A DNA stretch of 57,899 bases from Nocardioides bruguierae (GTDB taxonomy: Bacteria > Actinomycetota > Actinomycetes > Propionibacteriales > Nocardioidaceae), in the NCBI RefSeq assembly GCF_023656415.1, contig NZ_JAMOIL010000029.1, positions 1-57,899 on the forward strand, given 5' to 3'. The translations under genes and the position numbers were made by a program. The notes under the pieces are model-generated. The model saw nothing but the letters and a program-made list of their open reading frames with translations, made no database searches and had not been told where the DNA came from. Each line of letters starts with the position of its first letter. Position 1 is the first letter of the stretch. Shown here in pieces: positions 39,145 to 47,773 of this stretch.

Positions 39145-41670
39145 ATGAAGGCCCCCGTCAGCTGGATCCGCGAGTACGTGGACCTGCCCGCCGAGGTCAC
39201 CACCGAGGCCCTCACCGACAAGCTCACGCTGCTCGGTCTCAAGCTCGAGGCGATCGAGAGCCCCGGCGCGGCCATCACCGGCCCGCTCGTCGTCGGCCGC
39301 GTCCTCACCCAGGACAAGGAGCCGCAGAAGAACGGCAAGACGATCAACTGGTGCACCGTCGACGTCGGTGACGCCAACGGCACCGGCGAGCCCCAGGGCA
39401 TCGTCTGCGGCGCGCACAACTTCGGCCCCGGCGACCTGGTCTGCGTCGTGCTCCCCGGCGGCGTGCTGCCCGGCGGCTTCGCCATCTCCGCGCGCAAGAC
39501 CTACGGCCACGTCTCGGCGGGCATGATCTGCTCGGCCGCCGAGCTGGGCCTGGCCGAGGACGCCTTCGGCGGCGCCGGCGGCATCATCGTGCTGCCCGCC
39601 GACACCGAGGCCGCCCCCGGCACCGACGTCCGCCCGCTCCTCGGCCTCGACGAGGAGATCATCGAGTTCGAGGTCAACCCCGACCGCGCCTACGGGCTCT
39701 CGCTGCGCGGCATCGCCCGCGACGCCGCCCTCGGCTTCGGCGCCGTCTACCGCGACCCCTGCGACCGCCTGCTGCCGGCCGCGGACGACGCCGGCCACCC
39801 CGTCCTCGTCGAGGACGAGGCGGGCTGCCCGCTCTTCGTCGCACGCACCGTCTCGGGCTTCGACGCGAGCGCCACGACCCCGGAGTGGATGGCCTCGCGC
39901 CTCGTCGCCGCCGGCATGCGGCCGATCAGCCTGGCCGTCGACGTCACCAACTACGTGATGCTCGAGACCGGTCGCCCGATCCACGGCTACGACGCCGACA
40001 AGGTGGCCGGCGCGCTCCACGTGCGGCGCGCCGCGGCGGGGGAGAAGCTCACCACCCTGGACGGCACCGCCCGCGCCCTGTCGACCGAGGACCTCGTCAT
40101 CGCCGACGACTCCGGCCCCATCGGCCTGGCCGGCGTCATGGGCGGCGAGGCCACCGAGATGTCGGGCTCCACCACCCGCGTGCTCGTCGAGTCCGCGCAC
40201 TGGGAGCCGGTCTCCATGTTCCGCACCGGCAAGCGGCACAAGATCTCCTCCGAGGCAGGCAAGCGCAACGAGCGCGGTGCCGACCCGGCGTCCTGCGAGG
40301 CCGCCGCCGACCGCGTCGTCGAGCTGCTCGTCGAGCTCGGCGGGGCCACCGCCGAGCCCGGCGTCACCGTCGTGGGCACCGTGGCCACCCCGGCCACCAT
40401 CACCATCGACGCCGACCTGCCCCAGCGCGTGGCCGGCCTGCCGATCGACACCGCCACGGCCGTCGCGGCGCTCGAGGGCGTCGGCTGCGCGGTGACGGTG
40501 GAGACCGAGCTCGCCACCACCGGCGCGCCCGTCAACCGGCTCTCCGTCATCCCGCCGAGGTGGCGCCCGGACGTGACCGACCCCTTCGACCTCGTCGAGG
40601 AGGTGCTGCGCGTCGTCGGCTACGACCACGTGCCCTCGGTGCTGCCGCGCGAGGCCGCCGGTCGTGGCCTGACCCGCAGCCAGAAGCTGCGCCGTCGTGC
40701 GGGTCGCACGCTGGCAGGTGCCGGGCTGGCCGAGGTCGTCTGCTTCCCGTTCGTCGGCAGCGCCTCCTTCGACAAGCTCGGGCTCGAGGCCGACGACCCG
40801 CGCCGCGAGACGGTCCGCCTCGCCAACCCCCTCTCCAGCGAGGAGCCGGAGCTCACCACGACGCTCCTGCCGAACCTGCTGACCACGGCGGCCCGCAACG
40901 TCGCCCGCGGCGCGGCCGGCGCGGCGATCTTCGAGGCCACCACCGTGGCCTTCCCGAGCACCGGTGGCCCCGCGCCCATCTACCCGACCGACACGCGGCC
41001 GACCCCCGAGCAGCTCGAGACGCTGTTCGCGGCGCTGCCGGCACAGCCGCTGCACCTGGGCGTCGTGCTGGCCGGCGAGCGCGAGCGCACGGGCTGGTGG
41101 GGCGAGGGACGCGACGCCGACTGGGCCGACGCGATCGCCGTCGCTCGTCGCCTGGCGACCGAGCTGGGCGTCGCCCTGGAGGTCGTCGCCGCCGTGCACC
41201 AGCCGTGGCACCCGGGCCGCTGCGCGTCGCTGCGCGTCGCAGGACGCACGATCGGTCACGCGGGCGAGCTGCACCCGCGGGTCGTCAAGGCCTTCGACCT
41301 GCCCGCGCGCGCCGCTGCCCTCGAGCTCGACCTCGACGCGCTGATGGCCGCCGCGCCCGAGCGCGCCGTGCCGCCGACGCTGTCGACCTACCCGGTCGCC
41401 AAGGAGGACGTCGCGCTCGTCGTCGGCGAGGACGTGCCGGCCGCGCAGGTCGAGGCCGCGCTCGTCGAGGGCGCCGGCGACCTGCTGGAGTCCGTGCGTC
41501 TCTTCGACGTCTACCGCAGCGAGCAGCTGGGTGCGGACCGGAAGTCGCTGGCGTTCGCGCTGCGGTTCCGTGCCGCCGACCGCACGCTGACCGACGAGGA
41601 CGTCAAGGGCGCCCGCGACGCGGCGGTGGCCCTGGCCGGTGCGCGCACCGGCGCCGAGCAGCGAGCCTGA
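39145..41670 (+). CDS. pheT: Phenylalanyl-tRNA synthetase beta subunit
   Basis: 841 residues, normal length. Domains in order: N-terminal region starting MKAPVSWIREYVDLP, an EMAP-like tRNA-binding domain (about 40-150), the B3/B4 editing domain (about 215-390, with VTNYVMLETGRPIHGYDADK, cited in part), the B5 domain (about 415-490), a catalytic-like core, and a C-terminal FDX-ACB anticodon-binding domain (LSTYPVAKEDVALVV onwards). The start of the next gene appears to overlap its stop codon. Confidence 0.96.
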   Translation: MKAPVSWIREYVDLPAEVTTEALTDKLTLLGLKLEAIESPGAAITGPLVVGRVLTQDKEPQKNGKTINWCTVDVGDANGTGEPQGIVCGAHNFGPGDLVCVVLPGGVLPGGFAISARKTYGHVSAGMICSAAELGLAEDAFGGAGGIIVLPADTEAAPGTDVRPLLGLDEEIIEFEVNPDRAYGLSLRGIARDAALGFGAVYRDPCDRLLPAADDAGHPVLVEDEAGCPLFVARTVSGFDASATTPEWMASRLVAAGMRPISLAVDVTNYVMLETGRPIHGYDADKVAGALHVRRAAAGEKLTTLDGTARALSTEDLVIADDSGPIGLAGVMGGEATEMSGSTTRVLVESAHWEPVSMFRTGKRHKISSEAGKRNERGADPASCEAAADRVVELLVELGGATAEPGVTVVGTVATPATITIDADLPQRVAGLPIDTATAVAALEGVGCAVTVETELATTGAPVNRLSVIPPRWRPDVTDPFDLVEEVLRVVGYDHVPSVLPREAAGRGLTRSQKLRRRAGRTLAGAGLAEVVCFPFVGSASFDKLGLEADDPRRETVRLANPLSSEEPELTTTLLPNLLTTAARNVARGAAGAAIFEATTVAFPSTGGPAPIYPTDTRPTPEQLETLFAALPAQPLHLGVVLAGERERTGWWGEGRDADWADAIAVARRLATELGVALEVVAAVHQPWHPGRCASLRVAGRTIGHAGELHPRVVKAFDLPARAAALELDLDALMAAAPERAVPPTLSTYPVAKEDVALVVGEDVPAAQVEAALVEGAGDLLESVRLFDVYRSEQLGADRKSLAFALRFRAADRTLTDEDVKGARDAAVALAGARTGAEQRA

Positions 41671-44600
41671 GCGGAGTCGCCACGAAGACCGGCCCGACCG
41701 ACGGCCCGGACCCCGCCACCGCGGCGGGCTCCGGGCCGTCGCCGCGCCTGCGCCTGCTGACCGAGGCGTCCTGGGACGGGTCGGCCCTGCCCGCCGGTCG
41801 CGTGCCCGTGCTGCTGGCGGCGCTCGTGGACGCCCACCCGCACGCCGTGCCGGAGGCTGACTTGCTCGCCTCGGTGTGGCCGGGGGAGGAGCCCGGCCGA
41901 CGGGCGCTCCAGGTCCTCGTCTCCCGGGCCCGGGGCACGACCAGCACCGACGCAGTGGTGCACGGCGCCGGCGGCTACCGCTGCGGCCTGCCGCCCGACC
42001 AGGTGGACGCCCTCGCGCTGGAGCGGCACCTGCGGGCGGCCGAGGCGGCCTGGGCTGCTGGGGACGCGGGCACCGCACTGGCTGCGGCACGGTCCGTCCT
42101 GACGCTCGGCGACCTCGCCGGCGACACCGAGCCCGGCCCGCTGGGAGGGCTCCGGAGCAGGGCCACCCAGCGGTGCGAGCGCGCCGCCGACGTCCTGGGG
42201 CCCGCGCTCCTGGCGCGAGGAGAGGCGGACGAGGCGCTCCCGCTGCTGCGCGCCCGGGCCGAGACCGGTGGGGCCGCCACGCCGGAGCCGGTGCTCGTCG
42301 CCTACGTGCGGGCCACCGCCCAGGTCGAGGGGACGGCGGCGGCGCTGGCGCTCGTCGAGGACCTGCGTGCCCGCCTCGCCGACGACCTCGGCACCGACCT
42401 CGGCCCGGGGCTGGCCCAGGCGCACGCCACGCTGCTGGCCGCCGACCGGCCGGTGCGGACCGGGCTGCGGCACGCGGCCACGAGCCTGGTCGGCCGCGCG
42501 GACGACCTCGCGCAGGTCCGGGCGCTCCTGGAGGCGCACCGCGTCGTGACCGTCCTCGGGCCCGGCGGGCTGGGCAAGACCCGGCTGGCCCAGGAGGTCG
42601 CCGCGGTGCACCCCGCCCCGGTGGTGCGCTTCGTGGAGCTCGTCGGCCTGCCCGCCGGCCAGGACGTGCTGCCCGCGCTGGCCGCCGAGCTCGGCGTGCG
42701 CGAGTCGGCGTGGGAGCGTCGGGTGCTCACGCCGCGGCAGCGGGCCGACGTCCGCGCCCTCCTGGCCCAGCACCTCGACGGCCCCGAGACGCTCCTGGTG
42801 CTGGACAACTGCGAGCACGTCGTCGACTCCGTGGCCGAGGTGGCCGCCCAGCTCGTCGCGCTCTGCCCGCGGCTACGGGTGCTCACCACCTCGCGCTCGC
42901 CGCTGCGCGTCGCGGCCGAGCGGGTGCACGAGCTCGGGGTCCTCTCGGGCGACGACGCGGCCGCGCTGTTCGTCGAGCGGGCGCTGGCCGTGCGTCCCGG
43001 CGCCCGGCTCGAGGCGGCGGACGTGCGGGCAGTGGTGAGCCGCCTGGACGGGCTGCCCTTGGCCATCGAGCTGGCCGCGGCCAAGGTCCGCGTCCTGGCC
43101 CTGCCGGACCTGGCCCGCCGCCTGGAGGACAGGCTCGCGACCCTGCGCGGCGACGACCGCGGCGCCCCCGACCGGCACCGCACGCTGCTAACGGTGCTCG
43201 ACTGGTCCTGGGCGCTGCTGGACGAGCCCGCCCGCCGCGCCTGGCGACGGCTCGCCGTCCTGCCGGACGGCTTCGCGCTCCCGGCGGCCGAGGCGCTCGT
43301 CGGTGCCGACGCCCTGGAGCGGGTCGACGACCTGCTCGCCCAGTCGCTGCTGGTGCCCACCGAGACCACCGCCGGGCTGCGCTACCGGATGCTCGAGACG
43401 GTCCGCGAGCTCGGTCTGCTCCGCGCCCGGGAGGCCGACGACCTCGAGGACGCGCGGGAGGCCATGACCGGCTGGGCGGTGGCACTGGCGGACGAGGTGC
43501 GTCCCGGGCTGTTCGCCGCCGGCGAGCTCGACGCCGTCGACGCGCTGGCCGACGAGGAGTCGACGCTGGCCGAGGCGCTGCGCCGCAGCCTGGCCTCCGG
43601 GGCGACCGAGCGGGTGCTGCGGCTCCTCTCCGCGCTGGGCGGGTTGTGGACGGTGCGCGGGGAGCACACCCGGGTGATCGCCCTCGTCGACGACGTCGAA
43701 CGGTTGGCCGCCGACTGGGGTGACCAGCTCCGGGCGGACCAGCGGAGTGCCGGCGCCGTGCACGTCACCGACGACCTCCTCGACGCCGCTCTGCTCGCGG
43801 CCACCGTGATGGTGCGCAACGGCCTGGTCGCCGCCGGCCGCGGCCTCGTGGGCTGCCAGGGGCTGCTGCACGCGGCGGCCGCGCGCGTCGAGGACGGCCC
43901 GGGACCGGTCAGGAGCTCCTGGGCGCTGGCCAACGCCCGCGTCCTGGACTCCCTCGACATCACCGACCTGCACGGCTCGCTGGACCGGGCCGCGACCCTG
44001 CTCGACCACCCGGACGCCCGCACCGCCTCGCTGGCGCTGGAGTGGTCCGGCCACGGTCGCGAGAACTACGGCGACCCCACGGGTGCCCTCGTGCTCGTGC
44101 GCCGCGCGCTCGCCCTGTGGGTCCCGGAGCACGGGCCCTGGTCACGGGCCCAGCTCCTGACCCAGCTCGTCCAGCTGCTCGCGCAGACCGGCGACACCGC
44201 CGGCGCGGCGGCCGCGGCCACCGAGGCACTGCCCGTGCTGGAACGGCTGGGCGCCGCCGACGACGTCGTCCAGCTGCGCGCGGCCGTGGCCTCGGCCGCG
44301 CTGGTGGAGGGTGACCTGGTCGGTGCCCGCCGGATCGCGGACGGGCTGGCGGCGTCGGCCGACGTGGGGATCGGCGCGCGGATGTCGGTGCGGCCGCTGC
44401 TCGCCGAGCTCGACCTGGCCGAGGGCAGGGTCGGCGAGGGGCTCGCGCGGTTCCGCGGGGCCCTGGACGACGTCCGTGCGATCTCGTTCCCCGTGGCCGG
44501 CGTCGACCCGGGGCGCGAGCCGTGGACGTTGTCGCTGCTGAGCGCGACCACGGCGGCCCACGCCCGGTTCGCGACCGACCCCGAGGACGTGCGCGCCGGG

Positions 44601-44960
44601 GAGCTCCTGGCGGGGGAGCTGCGGCTCGCCGTCGTCGCCGAGATCGCCGAGGCGCTGGCGACCCACGGCGCGCTCACCGCACGCACCGACATGCCCGTCC
44701 TGGCCACCTGCCTGGTCGGCCTCGCCGCCTGGGGCGCGCACCAGGGGCCCGACGAGACGCTGGGCCAGGCCGCGGTGCTCATGGGCGTGGCACGCAGCAG
44801 CGCCCACCGCCGTCCGACCCCCTCCCTGGCCTGGGAGCCCGTGGTGGCCGTGCTCGCCGCCCGCGGCGCCCCGGCCCTGGCCGACCCGCCGACCGACGCC
44901 CGCGAGCTCCTGGAGCAGGCCGGGGCGGCACTGTCCGAGCCTCAGACCTTGCGCGAGTAG
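41667..44960 (+). CDS. AfsR/LuxR-like regulator with NB-ARC-type ATPase
   Basis: About 1097 residues. An N-terminal OmpR-like winged helix (from LRLLTEASWDG, with PEADLLASVWPGEEPGRRALQVLVSRAR, cited in part) is followed by a bacterial activation domain (to about 265) as in SARP regulators. Then comes an NB-ARC/STAND-type ATPase with P-loop GPGGLGKTRLA (about 298) and LLVLDNCEHVV (about 378). The last ~500 residues are alpha-helical, TPR-like repeats. The frame is open through pheT and no ATG/GTG/TTG lies before the winged helix, so CTG 41667, which overlaps the pheT stop, is my best start. Targets unknown. Confidence 0.75.
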   Translation: MSGVATKTGPTDGPDPATAAGSGPSPRLRLLTEASWDGSALPAGRVPVLLAALVDAHPHAVPEADLLASVWPGEEPGRRALQVLVSRARGTTSTDAVVHGAGGYRCGLPPDQVDALALERHLRAAEAAWAAGDAGTALAAARSVLTLGDLAGDTEPGPLGGLRSRATQRCERAADVLGPALLARGEADEALPLLRARAETGGAATPEPVLVAYVRATAQVEGTAAALALVEDLRARLADDLGTDLGPGLAQAHATLLAADRPVRTGLRHAATSLVGRADDLAQVRALLEAHRVVTVLGPGGLGKTRLAQEVAAVHPAPVVRFVELVGLPAGQDVLPALAAELGVRESAWERRVLTPRQRADVRALLAQHLDGPETLLVLDNCEHVVDSVAEVAAQLVALCPRLRVLTTSRSPLRVAAERVHELGVLSGDDAAALFVERALAVRPGARLEAADVRAVVSRLDGLPLAIELAAAKVRVLALPDLARRLEDRLATLRGDDRGAPDRHRTLLTVLDWSWALLDEPARRAWRRLAVLPDGFALPAAEALVGADALERVDDLLAQSLLVPTETTAGLRYRMLETVRELGLLRAREADDLEDAREAMTGWAVALADEVRPGLFAAGELDAVDALADEESTLAEALRRSLASGATERVLRLLSALGGLWTVRGEHTRVIALVDDVERLAADWGDQLRADQRSAGAVHVTDDLLDAALLAATVMVRNGLVAAGRGLVGCQGLLHAAAARVEDGPGPVRSSWALANARVLDSLDITDLHGSLDRAATLLDHPDARTASLALEWSGHGRENYGDPTGALVLVRRALALWVPEHGPWSRAQLLTQLVQLLAQTGDTAGAAAAATEALPVLERLGAADDVVQLRAAVASAALVEGDLVGARRIADGLAASADVGIGARMSVRPLLAELDLAEGRVGEGLARFRGALDDVRAISFPVAGVDPGREPWTLSLLSATTAAHARFATDPEDVRAGELLAGELRLAVVAEIAEALATHGALTARTDMPVLATCLVGLAAWGAHQGPDETLGQAAVLMGVARSSAHRRPTPSLAWEPVVAVLAARGAPALADPPTDARELLEQAGAALSEPQTLRE

Positions 44961-45778
44961 GACCGCACGGCCAGCGGCGCGAACACGGCGACGACGACGG
45001 CGCAGCCCAGCAGCGCGATCCCGACCTCGCCGGTGACCTGCCCGGTGTTGAGCAGGTCGCGCACCGCGGAGATGACGTGGCTGACGGGGTTGACCTGGAC
45101 GAACGCGGCCAGCCACCCCGGCAGGGTGTCGACGGGCACGAACGCGTTGGACAGGAACGTCAGCGGGAACATGATCATCATCGAGATGCCCTGCACGGCC
45201 TGCGCCGAGCGGGCCACCGTGCCGAGCCAGGTGAAGATCCACGACAGCGACCACCCGGCGACCACGACGAGCAGCCAGCCGCCGGCGATGCCGAGCACGC
45301 CGCCGCCCGGCCGGTAGCCCATGAGCACGCCGGTGAGGATCGTCAGCGTCGCGGCGATCGCGTAGCGCAGCAGGTCGGCCACCGCCGGCCCGGCCAGCGG
45401 GGCGATGCGGGCGATGGGCAGCGACCGGAACCGGTCGAAGACGCCCTTGTCCATGTCCTCGCGCAGCTGGGTGCCGGTCGCCATGCACGCCGTCAGCGCG
45501 GTCTGCCCGAGGATGCCGGGGATCAGCAGCGGCAGGTAGGAGGAGACGTCGCCGGAGATCGCGCCGCCGAAGATGTAGGCGAACATGGCGGTGAACAGCA
45601 GCGGCTGCACCACCACGTCGAACATCGTCTCGGGGTTGCGCCGCATCCGCAGCAGGGCGCGGCCGGCCAGCGACAGCGTCTGCTCCCAGGTCTCGCGCAG
45701 CGTCGGCGCGGGAGCGGTGGTGGCGGGGTCCACCCACGAGCGTGCGGGGGCCTGCGCGGGGTCGGTCAGGGTGGTCAT
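44942..45778 (-). CDS. DrrB-like ABC-2 transporter permease
   Basis: 278 residues with six membrane helices and a cytoplasmic N-terminus of about 50 residues. ABC-2 features are NPETMFDVVVQPLLFTAMFAYIFGG (cited in part) before the first helices, ALTACMATGTQLREDMDKGVFDRFRSLPIAR (about 95-125, cited in part), and the conserved PLTFLSNAFVPVDTLP loop. It forms a drug- or lipid-exporter with the ATPase encoded just upstream; stop and start share one base (TGATG). Its 3' end overlaps the convergent regulator by 19 bp. Confidence 0.9.
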   Translation of the reverse strand: MTTLTDPAQAPARSWVDPATTAPAPTLRETWEQTLSLAGRALLRMRRNPETMFDVVVQPLLFTAMFAYIFGGAISGDVSSYLPLLIPGILGQTALTACMATGTQLREDMDKGVFDRFRSLPIARIAPLAGPAVADLLRYAIAATLTILTGVLMGYRPGGGVLGIAGGWLLVVVAGWSLSWIFTWLGTVARSAQAVQGISMMIMFPLTFLSNAFVPVDTLPGWLAAFVQVNPVSHVISAVRDLLNTGQVTGEVGIALLGCAVVVAVFAPLAVRSYSRKV

Positions 45779-46800
45779 CAGGCCACCTCCTCGGTGCTCG
45801 TGTCGGTCTCGGTGCGCATGGTCTCGGTGCGCATGGTCTCGGTGCGGGTGGTCCGGTCGCCGGTGAGCGCGAGGAAGACCTCGTCCAGCGACGGCTTGGC
45901 CAGGGCGGCCGACGCCAGGGAGAGGCCCTGGTCGCGCAGGAGCAGCAGGACGTCAGCGGCGCCGTCCGGCTCGGTCAGGGGCACCGAGAACGCGCCCGAC
46001 TCGGGGCTCGCGGACGGCGCCAGACCGGCGCGCTCGCGCAGCAGCCCGACGGCCTCGCTGGTCCGGGCGGCGTCGGCCAGCCGGACCTGCAGGGTCGAGC
46101 TGCCCACCGACGACTTCAGCTGCTCCGGGGTGCCCTCGGCGACCTTGCGGCCGTGGTCGATCACGGCCACCCGGTCGGCCAGCTGGTCCGCCTCGTCCAG
46201 GTACTGCGTGGTGAGCAGGATCGTGCAGCCCTCGGCCACGAGCCCGCGGACGGTGTCCCACATCTGCCCGCGCGTGCGCGGGTCGAGGCCGGTCGTGGGC
46301 TCGTCCAGGAAGATCAGCGGTGGGTGGCTGATGAGGCTGGTGGCCAGGTCGAGGCGGCGCCGCATGCCGCCGGAGAACTGCGAGATCGGCCGGCCCGCCG
46401 CGTCGGTGAGGCCGAACTGCTCCAGCAGCTCGTCGGCGCGGGCGCGGGCCTGCGCGCGGGGGAGCCCGAGCAGCCGGCCGAAGAGGCGGAGGTTCTCGGT
46501 GGCGGTGAGGTTCTCGTCGACCGAGGCGTACTGGCCGGTGACGCCGAGCAGCCGGCGCACGCGGTGCGGGTCGCGGGCCACGTCGACGCCCAGCACCGAG
46601 GCGCGGCCGCCGTCGATCGGCAGCAGGGTGGCGAGCATGGAGAGCATGGTGGTCTTGCCGGCGCCGTTGGGACCGAGGACGCCGAGGACCTCGCCCCGGC
46701 GCACCTGCAGGTCGACCCCGAAAACGGCGCGCTGGGCCGCGAACGTCTTCACCAGGCCGCGGGCGTCCACGGCCAGGTCGGTGGGTGGTGTGGATGTCAT
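45778..46800 (-). CDS. DrrA-like ABC transporter ATP-binding protein
   Basis: 340 residues. Walker A is GPNGAGKTT (about 45-53), the signature is SQFSGGMRRRLDLA (about 138-151), Walker B is LIFLDEPTTGLDP, and the H-loop histidine is replaced by LLTTQYLDEAD, as in DrrA proteins. The C-terminal domain of the DrrA family follows, then an odd tail with three near-identical TETMR units before the end. Daunorubicin-type exporters gave the family its name, but most homologues have unknown substrates. ATG 46800. Operon with the permease. Confidence 0.92.
   Translation of the reverse strand: MTSTPPTDLAVDARGLVKTFAAQRAVFGVDLQVRRGEVLGVLGPNGAGKTTMLSMLATLLPIDGGRASVLGVDVARDPHRVRRLLGVTGQYASVDENLTATENLRLFGRLLGLPRAQARARADELLEQFGLTDAAGRPISQFSGGMRRRLDLATSLISHPPLIFLDEPTTGLDPRTRGQMWDTVRGLVAEGCTILLTTQYLDEADQLADRVAVIDHGRKVAEGTPEQLKSSVGSSTLQVRLADAARTSEAVGLLRERAGLAPSASPESGAFSVPLTEPDGAADVLLLLRDQGLSLASAALAKPSLDEVFLALTGDRTTRTETMRTETMRTETDTSTEEVA
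45806..45850 (-). repeat. 15-bp tandem repeat in the ATPase gene tail
   Basis: Two exact and one diverged copy of a 15-bp unit (GTCTCGGTGCGCATG on the plus strand) encode T-E-T-M-R units at the end of the DrrA-like protein. Copy number is likely to vary between strains. Confidence 0.75.
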
Positions 46801-46864
46801 GGCGCCAGGTTGGGCGACGCCGCTCTCACCGCGCTCTCACGCGGCTCTCACCTGCCCAGCGGGC

Positions 46865-47683
46865 TCAGGTCAGCGGTGCGTCCACCGCGGCACGGAACGC
46901 CGCGTAGGCCTCCTGGGACCCGGTGACGGTGACGCCGGCCTCCTCGGTGCGCCGCCACAACCAGGCGTCGAGGACGGCGGCGGTGCCGGCGACCTCGCAG
47001 GCACCACCGGCGGCGTCGTCGGGTCGCAGCACGAGGTGCGGCCCGTCGACCTCCCACCCGTCCGGCGAGGTGCCCACCAGGTGGCCGGTGACCACCCGCA
47101 GCGTGTGCCCTGTGTCGGTGAGGCGGAGCGTGGTGGCGTGTCCGTCGGGCGTGAACGTCGCCCAGGAGGGCGGCTCCCCGCCGTACATCACGTCCATGAG
47201 CTCGGCCACGCCGTCGGCGGCGAGGTCCGGCGGCAGGGGCGTCACCGTGCCCGCGGCCTGCTCGGCGTCGAGCCGGTGGATCAGCGCCTCGTGGGCCTGG
47301 CGCCGGACGGTGAACCCCACCGTCTGCTCCTCCGCCCACGACCAGGCCGCCTCGCCGGGGTCCGCGGCGGCCAGGGCGCTGCTGAGCGCGGACGAGCACG
47401 CGTCGAACAGGGAGACCAGGTCGGCGTGGGCCTCCGGCCGGGCCGGCCGGTCGGCGTCGTCCGGGGGGCCGGCAGGCCGCCGGACGATCACCTGCGACCA
47501 GAACCACTGCACCTCGGTGAGGTGCCAGAGCAGGTCGTCGGCGTCCCAGTCCGGGCAGGACGGCACCCGGGCCGCGGGGTCGCGGGCGGCGAGCACGTCC
47601 CGGAACCTGGACGACTCCGCGACCAGGTGATTCAGGTACGCGGAGGTGGGTAGGGAGGTGGGGGAGCCCGTCATGCCGGTCAT
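46865..47683 (-). CDS. Maleylpyruvate isomerase-fold, mycothiol-type protein
   Basis: 272 residues. The N-terminal domain is a DinB/MDMPI four-helix bundle; VPSCPDWDADDLLWHLTEVQWFW (about 41-63, cited in part) has the metal-binding His pattern, and HEALIHRLDAEQA (about 133-145) supplies the other metal histidines. The C-terminal part has the sterol-carrier-like VTGHLVGTSPDGWEVDG stretch. Members use mycothiol as cofactor where tested. ATG 47683 is supported by a TACGGT box 6 nt upstream. It is divergent from argC. The substrate is unknown. Confidence 0.87.
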   Translation of the reverse strand: MTGMTGSPTSLPTSAYLNHLVAESSRFRDVLAARDPAARVPSCPDWDADDLLWHLTEVQWFWSQVIVRRPAGPPDDADRPARPEAHADLVSLFDACSSALSSALAAADPGEAAWSWAEEQTVGFTVRRQAHEALIHRLDAEQAAGTVTPLPPDLAADGVAELMDVMYGGEPPSWATFTPDGHATTLRLTDTGHTLRVVTGHLVGTSPDGWEVDGPHLVLRPDDAAGGACEVAGTAAVLDAWLWRRTEEAGVTVTGSQEAYAAFRAAVDAPLT

Positions 47684-47689
47684 CTGCCG

Positions 47690-47695
47690 ACCGTA
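47690..47695 (-). promoter_or_regulatory. -10 box (TACGGT) of leaderless isomerase-fold gene
   Basis: On the minus strand TACGGT ends 6 nt before ATG 47683. No Shine-Dalgarno sequence is present. Confidence 0.5.
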
Positions 47696-47744
47696 GCCCG
47701 AGCGGTGCCCCGCGAGACACGGTGTTTCCCCCGCGTTTCACATA

Positions 47745-47772
47745 TCCATACGCATGCGTGTATGTTCATGCA
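47745..47772. promoter_or_regulatory. ARG box(es) at the argC start
   Basis: TGTATGTTCATGCA (47759-47772) matches the ARG-box core TGNAT-N4-ATNCA at every fixed position. Directly upstream, TCCATACGCATGCG (47745-47758) matches with two mismatches. ArgR, encoded downstream in this operon, would bind here as an arginine-bound hexamer and cover the transcription and translation start of argC. Confidence 0.7.
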
Positions 47773-47773
47773 C

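Noticed and set aside
39885..41666. Extending the AfsR-like frame back through pheT to 39885
   Set aside because: The upstream part is the arginine-rich shadow of pheT and lacks any domain; the family begins near 41740.
44942..46800. A drug-resistance or antibiotic gene cluster around the DrrAB-like pair and the AfsR-like regulator
   Set aside because: There is no biosynthetic gene nearby, and DrrAB-like exporters and SARP-type regulators are common outside such clusters.
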